In this document: positions 22,399 through 32,500 of the stretch, piece after piece
Layout: the number at the start of each line of letters is the position of its first letter
Numbering within the stretch: the stretch's first letter is position 1
DNA from: Aptenodytes patagonicus
Lineage: Eukaryota; Chordata; Aves; Sphenisciformes; Spheniscidae
DNA: 64,000 nt
NCBI RefSeq assembly: GCF_965638725.1
Contig: NC_134953.1
Coordinates: forward strand, 38,182,854-38,246,853
Direction: 5' to 3'
Notes under the pieces: model-generated
What the model was told of the DNA's origin: nothing
The model's database searches: none
The model's input: the letters and a program-made list of their open reading frames with translations, nothing else
Translations under genes and position numbers: made by a program

Positions 22399-23636
22399 GG
22401 GCTCTGTAGTTAGCAGGGAAAAATAGTCAGTTATTCTTATGATTGAAATTGACTGTTTTAAATCAAACTGAGGAACAATTATGAAAGCAGACAAACAAGC
22501 AGTGCTGTCCTGTCCTGTGAAGTTTCTCTGAAAAGACCTTGGAACTTAACAGTTCCATCCAGGATGACAACGTGCTTGTAAATGTCACCAGAGGAGAAAG
22601 GAAATGTGTATCACAGCTGCAAACTATACCGAAGAGCGTAACTGCAAAGGGACAAACATCTTTACTAGCACAGGAAAAACTGATCAGACATAACTACAAA
22701 AAAACCCTTTGCAAAATTGTGGGAAGTGGGAAATATGGTCTAGTTTTATACGTGAGATGCCAGTTTGCTAAGAAAGTATCCTGCAGTACGGATCTGGAGT
22801 GATGTGCAGATGAGTGACTTGATGATCAAATGGTGCAATGACACAGTGCTACATCTTTGCTCCTCCAAGAAAGAAATGTAGTTCTACAAATGCCAAAACT
22901 AAAACATAATTGCATCAGAAGTCCCCAGACACCTGCTGGGATGTGTCACTTTCTGCACTAAAAACCTGTGCCATAGTGAAAGCGCAAACATTTTGTTGCA
23001 AATAGTTTGCTTCAGGAAATTCATATGTGTTACAGAGATGGAGGCTTTTCTGCCTCCTAGATTGGCAGTGCTTGGTTATCATATTAATCTGTGGCCAAAT
23101 GCATCACTCACAAATTTATCACTTTATCCATCCAGTTTTCCTTAAACTCACAGGCTGAAATAGGGGGTTTTTTTTACCAGTTAATATCAAAATTGCATTC
23201 CTTTGGAGGCATAGGGCAACTGACCAAAAGAATCAGCTATGTCCTTTCTCGTATCGCCCCTCAGTTTTCTTAGCTAGAAGTCCTAACCTGTTTAATTCTT
23301 CAGAGAAGCCATTCTATATGTGTGATCACCACAACAATTTTCCCTATACCTTACTCATTTCTGGCTATGGTTTCTGAGCTGTGGAGAGGAATCCTAGAGT
23401 TTTCCTCAACTGAACACAATCTTATTTTCTGGTTTTTGTTCCCTTATTCTTTTTTCCGTAATTCTGAAAGATATATTCATAAATCTCCATTAGACAAAAA
23501 AAAAAAATCATGATTATTGTGAATAACCATGACTATTCAAATATTTGTATTAAATTAGTCTTTTTACTTAAATGACTAAGAAATAATTGAGTCAAGACAA
23601 TGATCTCCCCAGTCTGCATTGATGCGTTTAAGGATA

Positions 23637-23706
23637 AGTAACAAGGATTAAAACACTCCCTTTAAATAACAAGGATGAAAACACTCTCAATTTTTTTTTT
23701 TTTTTT
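23637..23706 (+). repeat. short direct repeat and T16 tract
   Basis: TAACAAGGATTAAAACACTC is followed about 29 nt later by the near copy TAACAAGGATGAAAACACTC. A run of 16 T follows at 23691-23706. Confidence 0.75.
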
Positions 23707-23776
23707 AAGCTAATAAGCAGCATTTAACTTTTAGAATCAGTTGGTGTTTGGGCAGGAAAGACCTCTCTCCTTCTTG

Positions 23777-24280
23777 AATCATAGAATCATTAGGGTTGGA
23801 AGAGACCTTTAAGATCATCGAGTCCAACCGTCAAACCAACACCACCATGCCCACTAAACCATGTCCCTAAGCGCCTCATCTACACTGTCTTTTAAATACC
23901 TCCAGGGATGGTGACTCAACCACTTCCCTGGGCAGCCTGTTCCAATGTTTAACCACTCTTTCAGGAAAGAAATTTTTCCTCACATCCAATCTAAACCTCC
24001 CCTGGTGCAACTTGAGGCCATTTCCTCTCGTCCTATCGCTAGTTACTTGGGAGAAGAGACCGACACCCACCTTGCTACAACCTCCTTTCAGGTAGGTGTA
24101 GAGAGCGATGAGGTCTCCCCTCAGCCTCCTTTTCTCCAGGCTAAACAACCCCAGTTCCCTCAGCCGCTCCTCACAGGACTTGTTCTCCAGACCCCTCACC
24201 AGCCTCGTTGCCCTTCTCCGGACATGCTCCAGCACCTTGACATCCTTCTTGTAGTGAGGGGCCCAAAACTGAACACAGTA
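23777..24280 (-). mobile_element. CR1 LINE, 5'-truncated copy
   Basis: This is the 3' end of a chicken-repeat-1 non-LTR retrotransposon, inserted in minus orientation and 5'-truncated as is usual for CR1. On the plus strand it begins with AATCATAGAATCATTAGGGT, the reverse complement of the CR1 3' terminus, and continues with the familiar 'GAGACCTTTAAGATCATCGA' block. The minus strand keeps an open frame (24286 down to 23876) for the C-terminal tail of the CR1 reverse transcriptase, with the recognisable pieces [23 protein letters not shown] and [20 protein letters not shown]. One extra base after the codons for FKR (in AAAAGACAGTGTAG) shifts the frame and ends it early. No target-site duplication is apparent. 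It is a dead copy of an autonomous family. Confidence 0.96.
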
Positions 24281-27200
24281 TCTCATTCTTGCTTATGCAT
24301 TAGCTAACCTGTGACTTTTGAAGACATCCTAACCATCAGTCTACCTTAAACATCATGTCAGAATCTGACACACACAAAAACATTTAATTCTGAAGTACAT
24401 GGGATGATCTAATTTAAAAAATACTACTATAAGAGAGTTCTCCAAAAAGTCAGGATTTAGCTTTTCTGGTTTCTTTAAGAAGAAAAGCTCACCGTACACA
24501 ATCTACTAGCATAATAAGTCCATAAGCAGTATGGAAGGTGGAGGAGGGGTTAAAAAATGGCTCAAAGAGGGGGGGAAAAAAGTCATTACAGAAATACAGA
24601 TTATTTGCAGAACTCAGTTATTACATCTGTTATCTACTGCCATAATATATACACACATCAACTTTGATCGTATTAGGTTTTCCTAATGACATGATAACGC
24701 TTACACTGATTTGATAAAATTCCTGGATTATATACACCCATAAGATAGAGCTTTCAGAGTACTTGACATTACTGTACTGCCAGGATGACCCTGGATGCCT
24801 GCCAGCCTAAGCAAGACTAAAGCCACATCTCTTGATTCTGAAGCTATGAAATACTTATTACAATGTTTGAGATGTAACAGCTTCTGTCCAAAAGTGAGAG
24901 TGCCATAAACAGGCTGGTTTTCCAATAGCTGGAGAGTTAGGCAGTCAGCAGTCTGCAAATGCTCTGTCAATAGATATGTTGTTTATTTTGACAAAGTAAC
25001 AGATTGTATTTGCACTCAGAAGTCAACTGGCAGATGGTCTTTGCACAACCTAGTGAGGGCAGACTCCACTCCTGCTGACTGGGGAAAGCTCACTCTTAAT
25101 CCAGCATTGCAAATTTTTGTCTTGAAGAATGCTAGTTAGTAACAATTATTCCCTGAACAACTAGATCTAAATGGCCAGAACATACAGCTATTGTGACCAA
25201 AAATCTTGGCGTTTCAGTCACCTTCTGCATTACAGAATTTGTGAAGATATCCACTCTGCCAATTTCTCACCACGTGGTTTAGGTGACCTACTGCTTATCA
25301 CTTTTCCATTGCAGCCTTAGTGTTCAACACTGAACTCAGAGCTGGAGAGAAAACCCCTTGTATCTTAGTTGCTCTAAAAAAGCAGGCAGTTCCAAAAGTG
25401 CAGCTACTGCAGAACAATTCACGTGTGGTAACTCTCTGTTCACATGCTGCCTTGCTCTGATCTGTTCTACTCAAAAATTGTTTATTCTTGTGTCACAAAG
25501 CAACTTGGAATCTTCCAGAAACACTTGAAGCAACGCAAAACATAATGCTGTTAACATTTAGGTTAAGGATAAGCTGTATCCACCAGAGAAAGAGATACAG
25601 AAGTGAAATTTACTTCATAGTGGGACAATTAAAAACCACAACGGCAGGAAAATTGGTATTAAAATTCAGACATCTATGACTGACTCAAAAAACCCCCCAA
25701 ACCTAAAAACAGTGGTAGACTATGAAGGTCTTCGACCTCCTCCTCTCTCACGCTTCTCCAGCACTCCTGCTTCTTTCAGTCTCCTGCTGCGGGGAGGCCA
25801 TGTTACGGTTTGTGAGTCGACGGCGATTCCTTAGCCATTGCAAGGGCAGCCAAACGTCCAGCTTTTCTCTATGCTGGTGCTGCTTCCCCAAACACAGAAA
25901 CTCTTCCCAGACTGCAATCCCCACAGAAATAATGTAAGCAATAGTAGAAACCACCTGCAAAATAGGAGATCCCCTCTCTCATACCTGCTCTACTGCCAGT
26001 AGCACAGTGGCTTGCTCAGGAACGTGACTACTCCTGGGATGTACTGTTCTTACTGATGATGTGAAAACTGGTAGCAAGCTGGTGTGGGTGATAAAGATGA
26101 AATTGAGGGAATTACATTCTTATTTCAGGGAACACAAAAGCTGTATTAGGAGGCCGCAGCCCCAGACTCACTGAATGTAGTAAGCCTGTTCTAAGACTGT
26201 GACATTTGATGACCACATTATACTATGAAAGGCAAATGTGAAGAGGAGCCCCACCCTTACATCAGTTTATTTTGTCTGATCCAGCTGAATGGCACACACC
26301 TACACGGTGGATGTGAAAAATAGAAAATTAAAGCTGAAAATATGCCTGAATGTAAGGAGAATGTTGTTTATAAACAGAAAAATGTTTTTGTAAACAGAAT
26401 GAGTTGTGCTAATGTTGAAAGTTTGTCTCACACAGAAAACATAATTTTATTTTCTTTAAAGACCTCCTACACGTTTGTGTTGTTATCACACAGCAACTAT
26501 TTGATGTTAATCTGTAACAAACTGGGAATATTTTCAAAAATTTGTGATGCTTATTTTGTCTCATCTCAAATTATTTTTAATTACAAAGCTATGTACCACA
26601 AGCATGATTGCTGGGATTAGTGGATGCAATTATTTGTATCTTGAAATAGAAAAATGTAAATGCTGTTCCTCCTTTTTCACATAGGTTTTAAATTGTCTTT
26701 CATTTTTATGCTTAGTACTTGAAAAGCTTTGTATTCCTCCTACCCTCCCAATATGGTTCAAGACACTTACAATTCTACAGATAACTTTTCCTTTGCTAAG
26801 TTCAAAGTCTCAACAGGGAAGATCCAAGTAAGACTTCCCCTTATATGTAAAATAATTCCAACTCATACACGTGAGTTTTTCTCCTATGCTTTCAAAGCAT
26901 TTTGACCTTGTTTTCAAAAAGAAGTGGGGAAGAGAATAGACTTCAAAGCATTATTCCACAGAAATGTGTTAGATCTGTTACTCATTGAATGACTTGCTTA
27001 AAAAGAGGAAAGTTATCTTTATTCCCGTTTTACTGACAGTCAAAATACAGCTTAATGAAATGCTCTACCCAGGGTCACAGAGAGAAAACCCTACATTCTC
27101 AACTCATGCTCTCTTTCTTCGGGAGATGGTGTGGTCCACAATTAATATAACCTGAAGGAATACTTTATTGCTTTTTTTCCCTACCAAATGCAATTCTATA

Positions 27201-28349
27201 CAGACATAAAAACAAACTCTGGGAAGCCAGTGAATCTTTCTGATTTTTTTACAGCGACAAAGGGAAAGCTGAAAGCATGGATGCCTCTTTATCACTCTGT
27301 TCTGTTGTTCCCAGCCACCCTCCCAAAGTAACGTTGCACGCAAGCTGGAGTGGTCTGGGTTAATACTGTATCTCCTAGAGCATTACAATAGCCCCCAAAT
27401 ACCTTTCAAGTGAAATCAGCGCAACGATGCAAGATGTTTGTACAGGAATAGTGATATATACCCAATCTCATGTAAAAATATCCCTGAAATCAGTTCAAGA
27501 GGTGTAGCCCTGCACTATTCTGTTTGCAACAGTCTGCGATCACGTATTTGGCGCTGCCAACAGACATACTGTGAGACTCGTAATACAATCACTTATTGCA
27601 TATTTTAGAGCTCAAGCTCTTGAATCCGTGCAACTGTGGGGGAAAGAAAACACTCAGCTTTCATTTAGAAAGCAAGTTAAGTTTGCAGCCCTCGTGGCCG
27701 AGTTGAAAAGCTTGTGAACGCCTTAAATGCTCCAACGCAACAAGACACAAAGAGGTGCCAGTACTCTTTGTTACAGCCGTTTTAAGCCAGTTTGGGGATG
27801 CTGGAACATTTGGATTAGATGCACCATACCAAGACGCGCAGGTCACCTTGCCTAACGGATATAGGGATGGGCGGCTCCCTTCCTAACAAAAACCGGGCAG
27901 GGTGGGCGGAGGACACCTCAAAACCTATCCTCGAGCATTAGCCCAAGCTGGGACTGCCTTGAAACCTCTACGGCTCCAAACTCCTTCATCCTGTGACCAG
28001 GGAAAGGATGGGAAGCCGGGCTTTCTTCCTTTATGCTCCCGACTAATGCAAGCCCAGCAGCTCGTGGGGACTGGGGTCAGGGGAGCCCTTTCTCTCCTGA
28101 GCGTGCGTAGGGGGGGAGTGATGGAAGAGGCGGGGAGGGGGTGCTTGTGGGAAGGCGGCAGCAGCAGCCCTGGGGCCCGGGCAAGGAGGAGCGGCGCGAT
28201 GTCTGGGAGGGCGGCAGCGATAGGGGGGTTGTTGCAGGCCCAGGCTGCAGTGACTCCTCCTAGAGGCGGTATGCGGAGCGGGAGGAAACCCCTTCCACCC
28301 CCCTCAAGAGGAGCCGCCGCCATCGCCATCGAAACATACAATACGGGAA

Positions 28350-28510
28350 GAGAGCCGGCGGCTGAGGCGGAGCAAGGGTGCGGGCGGGGGGTGGGGGAGC
28401 CAAAAAGGGAAGGGGGGGAGGAGAGGGGGCAAGGAGAGGAGAAAAAGAGGGGGAGAAAAAGAAAAAAGAGGAAGGGAAGAGAAGAAGGAGGCGGCGGCGG
28501 GCGCCGGCAG
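28350..28510 (+). other. MACROH2A2: candidate MACROH2A2 non-coding first exon (end at 28510)
   Basis: The best plus-strand splice donor in the island is GGCAG|GTGAGG at 28510/28511. The preceding purine- and GGC-rich sequence resembles a 5' UTR. It would splice to the acceptor at 35282 before the first coding exon. The left boundary given is a guess, and another first exon nearer 29.35 kb, downstream of the CCAAT boxes, is possible. Confidence 0.35.
28402..28491 (+). repeat. 90-nt homopurine tract with a 21-nt mirror repeat
   Basis: Only one pyrimidine (C at 28430) interrupts 90 purines. Positions 28441-28461 form a perfect mirror repeat centred on a G5 core with A5 arms. Such sequences can form triplex (H-DNA), and the G runs at 28412-28429 may form a quadruplex. 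Confidence 0.85.
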
Positions 28511-29148
28511 GTGAGGGGAGCGGCGGCGCGGGGGCTCCGGGGCCGCGGCGAGGCCCGCTCCTCTCCTTCCCTCTCCCCGCTCCCGGCCGCCCGACCCACC
28601 TCCTCCTCCCGCCGCTGCTGCCTTTCTCCGCTGCCGCCCGGGAAGGACCGGCCATGGCCGGGGCGGGGGCAGCGGCCGGCCGCCGTGAGGGGAAGGGGGC
28701 GTGGGGGGGAGGGGGGAGTGCGGCTGTGGGGAGGAACCGCCGCGGGCGACGGTTGGGGCGCGAGGCGGCGGCGCGCGCGGGGCCGGCTCCGGGGGGAGGG
28801 GGGGGAGGGCGCGAGGCCTCCCTGGGGGCTGCGCGCGGGCCCCGCGCGCCTGCGGCTCGCTTGCTGCCTCCCTCCCCCTTCACCCCGCAGCCAGGCGAAG
28901 CCGCAGCACTTCCCGTTCCGGGGACGTGCTTGGCGGCGGCCGCCGCCTCTCACTGACAGCGAGCGAAGCCTCCGTGACGGCGGAGCGAGCCCGCTGAGGG
29001 GAGGGCGGGGGGGAGCGTTTGCGCGGGAAAGCCAACGGCCACTCCCCCCTCCGCCGCGCCTCAGGGCGCCTGCGCGGCCGGCAACAGAGCGCGCACGCGG
29101 CGCCGCCGCACACTCCCAGCCCCTTTCCCGTCGCTCACCGGCTTCCGG

Positions 29149-29297
29149 CCAATCAGCGCGCTCCCTCTGAGCCCGGGCTCCGCTGCGGCCGCCCCGCGCG
29201 CCGGTGGGGTCGGCGCGCTGGCCAATCAGCGGGCGGGGCGGGGCGGGGCGGTGCCCGCCGATCTCGGGCTGCGCTCCCGGCGCTGCGGGCGGCCAAT
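29149..29297. promoter_or_regulatory. MACROH2A2: three regularly spaced CCAAT boxes (NF-Y sites)
   Basis: CCAATCAG at 29149, CCAATCAG at 29222 and CCAATGG at 29293 lie 73 and 71 bp apart in the same orientation. GC boxes lie directly after the second. CCAATCAG and CCAATGG are strong NF-Y sites. Confidence 0.7.
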
Positions 29298-29500
29298 GGG
29301 CGCGCGCGCCGCTGCTCTGAGGGGAGTGGGCGGGGCGGATGTGTCCAGGCAACGGCGTGGCGTGCGCGAGGTGTGCGCGGGGCGGGGCTGCCAACGGCCG
29401 CGCTCCTCAGCGGGCAACGCTGAGCGGCCGGGGTCGGGCTGCCTGGCCCTGAGGTGGCTCCGGGGGCCTGGTGGTGACCGGGTTGGCTCCCGCGAGCTCG

Positions 29501-32500
29501 GCAGCTCTCAGCAAGGTCAAAAGAAGACTCAGTCTGAGTCAATAGCGAGGCCCATCCTCTCAGCCTGCGAGCCGTGCTGTGCCACGGGGGTCAGCCTCTG
29601 CAGTTTGTGAGGGGAAGCTGCGTCTGCAAGGACCCCTGGGTTTTTCTGGCTTCAGTGTACTCGTGAAGCTGCTTTCAGTAGGAACACACTGTGTCTATCG
29701 GTTTGGAGTAGGCCGAGTCCAGGAGACATACCACTTGCCCACTGAATAGCGCTATGTTTGTGCATTGGTTGTGCCTTACCGATTTATTCAGTAACAAGCT
29801 TCTGCTTTAGGTCTTCTGAGTTATTTTCACAAAGTGGTGTTTGTATACGAGTGCACAGTCTAAGTTGACCCCTAGATATAATGTCTTTGGATTGCTTGTC
29901 AACTCCTAACTTTCAAATAGATCTTAAGCTGGAGATGAGGAAAGTGCAGGTGTGTTGATAGTCCTGCAAGTCCTTGACTGCAGTCTTTGCCTGCTGACTT
30001 CAAGTTTTCTCAATATTTGGAAGTCAGGACTCTTAGATGCCAAGCACACGTGAACCATCTGGAAATGGTGTCTGAGGCATCATTGGTGAATAAAATCGGT
30101 AGAAATGGTTCCGGTACAAGGCCTTGCAAAGACTTGGGCGTTAGTGGCCAGGCCACCGAGGTCAGCATCCAGCTGTGCCTGAGCGTTTTAGCCTGTGTGA
30201 GCTTCTGGTGAAGCTCCCAGTGTAATGTCTGCTTCTGAACATCTAGTTGTCTGAGGGAGGGCACTTGGCACACTGTGCTAAATTTTAGTCTGCCAGATGA
30301 TGTTGTAGCCACCTGTAAAGTCCAGAAGGATAAGCTGCAATGCCAGCTGTTTTAATCTGACTGGGAATTTACCTAATCATTGCTCAAGTATTTAGTGATA
30401 ACTAGTTGCTAGCATGCATTTCATATTTGGTGTAGCTATTAGCTTGCTTCTGTCTTGTGTATGATCTGGGATGTGAAGGGGAACAGCCAGTTCCACTTCT
30501 CCACCAGTGTTACAACAGTTTTGGTGCTATGTTGTGCAAACTAAGCTTTCTTTTATTTTCTTTTCTTTTACTGTTTTCAGTGTTTTTTCTTAGAGAAAAA
30601 TTTAGATTTGATGTATCTTAGGCATTTTGTACTGCACTGAACTTTCTGATGTGCATCCATGCTTTCTTGCCAGATCTTGACATGTTAATCTCTGAAATTG
30701 CTTGCTGGCCAGCTTTTCAAGTTCAGGCTCACTTGGAAGTCGCAATCTGTTTCTGTGTCTGCAGGTTATTCTTACTTTCTAAAAATGATACGTGTCCTTA
30801 GCACCTAAAGATGATTATGAGATTTTGTTGTTCTGAGCGTCCATGTAGGAAGGACTGGAAAGTGGTTTTAAGGTTGCTTTGGTAATCCTTGATCTGTCAG
30901 GATGTGGTGTGGGATGCAAATTGCGCAATGGTGAGAGGAATGTCCCAGGGCGGTCTCTTGTTCCAGTGTCCTTGTGGAGCAGTCATCACTCTCTGCTGAT
31001 AACCATGGTGGAAGAAAATGGGGTGGTAGCGTCTGTGGTGGAGGGATCCTCCAAGTGGCCAGCAGACCCACTTGAGAGAAGCGAGGAGGTAGAGCTCTTT
31101 TTCCAGCTGGCAGAAGGAAAGTGCTGCTGGTTGTTTTGGGCTCTGAAGAAGATTTAATTCACAGAGGAAGACCAAGCTTGCAAAAGTCTACCCTATTTTC
31201 ATCATATTGTAGAGAGCTCTGGGAGATCTGCTAGCTATTAAATCCCCCATAGCAACACAGGGATGTTGGAGTCATGGCAGAGTAGGAGTGTGCCGTGACC
31301 AATTAAGGGATTGGAAACATTAATTGCTTTAAATTGCCCAAGCCTCATGATGTCATGGTAGCCAGATATAGATGCAGTTCTTCTGACTCAGTGAGGATGG
31401 ACTTCACATAAATGGCATGGCTGTATTTTTTAATGGAGACTGTAGTTTATAAGGGCAAACGTAGAGACAATGAATCAGCTGGCAGTGAGGGAACTAATGT
31501 GGGTAGACTCAAGTGCTTTTCAACTGCTAAGCCCTTGACGCTTAGCTGTGTCATCTGAAGAGAACAATTAGGACAGCAGCGCTCAACTTGTAGCTCTTCT
31601 GTTTGCAGCTTTGGAGCAGTTCAGGAGAGTGCATCACGTAACAGTGTCAGGGCTGAGCTGATGTGCATCCTCCAACCCCTGCCTGTGGGAGGAATGAACC
31701 AGCAGGGCATGAACCCCTGGGGCCTCGCTGCAGACCAGGCGTAGCTCTTCTGTGCAAGAGAGCTTCGAGATCCCAAGGACTGACGGTCACCTGAGCCTGT
31801 GAACCATTCCCTTAGCGTCCACCCTCCAAGGTGCCTAGCGTAGATAGTTGGCAACCCCAGCATACCACATTTCTTTGTCCAGGTCCACAGGAATTGTCTT
31901 CTAGTAGATGTGACTATGCCACAGCTTGCTTTTCCTACCAAAAATCGCCTCCCATAGGAGACAAGACAAGACAAAGACATGCTGTTGTATATGTCACTCC
32001 CCAGTATAACCTGGTCCATGTAAGTTGCAAAGAAGAGAGAGCGAGCCACGGTGTTAGCAGAGTTTTGAAACCTCTTTTGTATTTAGGCTTTCACAAAATT
32101 CCGCAAACATACCTGATCTGTTACCTGCGGTGTATTTGGAAAAATGTTTTGGGATTCCAAAGGTTGCCTTGGCAGCAGGGGAAAAAATGGCTGAGACTTG
32201 CTGTGAGAGAGAAGGGAAGAATAAAGGGGTAGAGAAGAGGTGGAAAGTTCAATGAGGCAACAGAAGAATGAGCCAGAAGTGATTAATTAAACAGAAATTT
32301 ATATAATGCAACAGCATGCCCCAGAGCGGTGTGCTTAGTTATACAAATATGTTTTGATTTTCCATCACAGAGATCAAGTTCAACCACGGTATTTTCTGTG
32401 AATGCAACCTCATGACGTTTGCTTTTTTTTCATTGATTTACATGCAGTTGGGATTTGGTACTACAGGAGCAAATATATGAGAGGTTAGCTTAATATGATT

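Larger units (their letters stand above)
10832..28089. other. intergenic region between COL13A1 and MACROH2A2
   Basis: About 17 kb without a recognisable protein-coding or RNA gene on either strand. Short open frames are scattered and lack known motifs, splice context or length. The supportable contents are listed separately: short duplications, homopolymer runs, motif-dense AT-rich stretches that may be enhancers, and one CR1 retrotransposon at 23777-24280. Confidence 0.75.
28090..29500. promoter_or_regulatory. MACROH2A2: CpG island, presumed MACROH2A2 promoter
   Basis: About 1.4 kb of extremely GC- and CpG-rich sequence lies 6-7 kb upstream of the first coding exon of MACROH2A2, with no other gene nearby. 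It contains many GC boxes (for example 29231-29251 and 29326-29338), three CCAAT boxes at 29149, 29222 and 29293, YY1-like GCCGCCATC at about 28313, and no clear TATA box. This fits a dispersed housekeeping-type promoter feeding a non-coding first exon. The start site and direction of every transcript cannot be fixed from sequence. A minus-strand donor-like GTGAGC (complement of 29133-29138) leaves room for a divergent transcript. Confidence 0.8.

Noticed and set aside
27686-27725. tRNA-like string CTCGTGGCCGAGTT, resembling the A box of tRNA-Ser/Leu
   Set aside because: No B box (GGTTCGAATCC-like), no acceptor-stem pairing and no anticodon arm follow. Chance match.
27902-29394. Very long open frames on both strands (422 codons on plus, 489 on minus) over the CpG island
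   Set aside because: GC-rich, AT-poor sequence lacks stop codons in all frames by composition. The peptides are Arg/Ala/Pro/Gly low-complexity with no domain, and the frames overlap on opposite strands.
31621-32049. 142-codon open frame on the minus strand in the MACROH2A2 first intron
   Set aside because: No recognisable domain, no splice context and no similarity I know. Length is within chance for the window.
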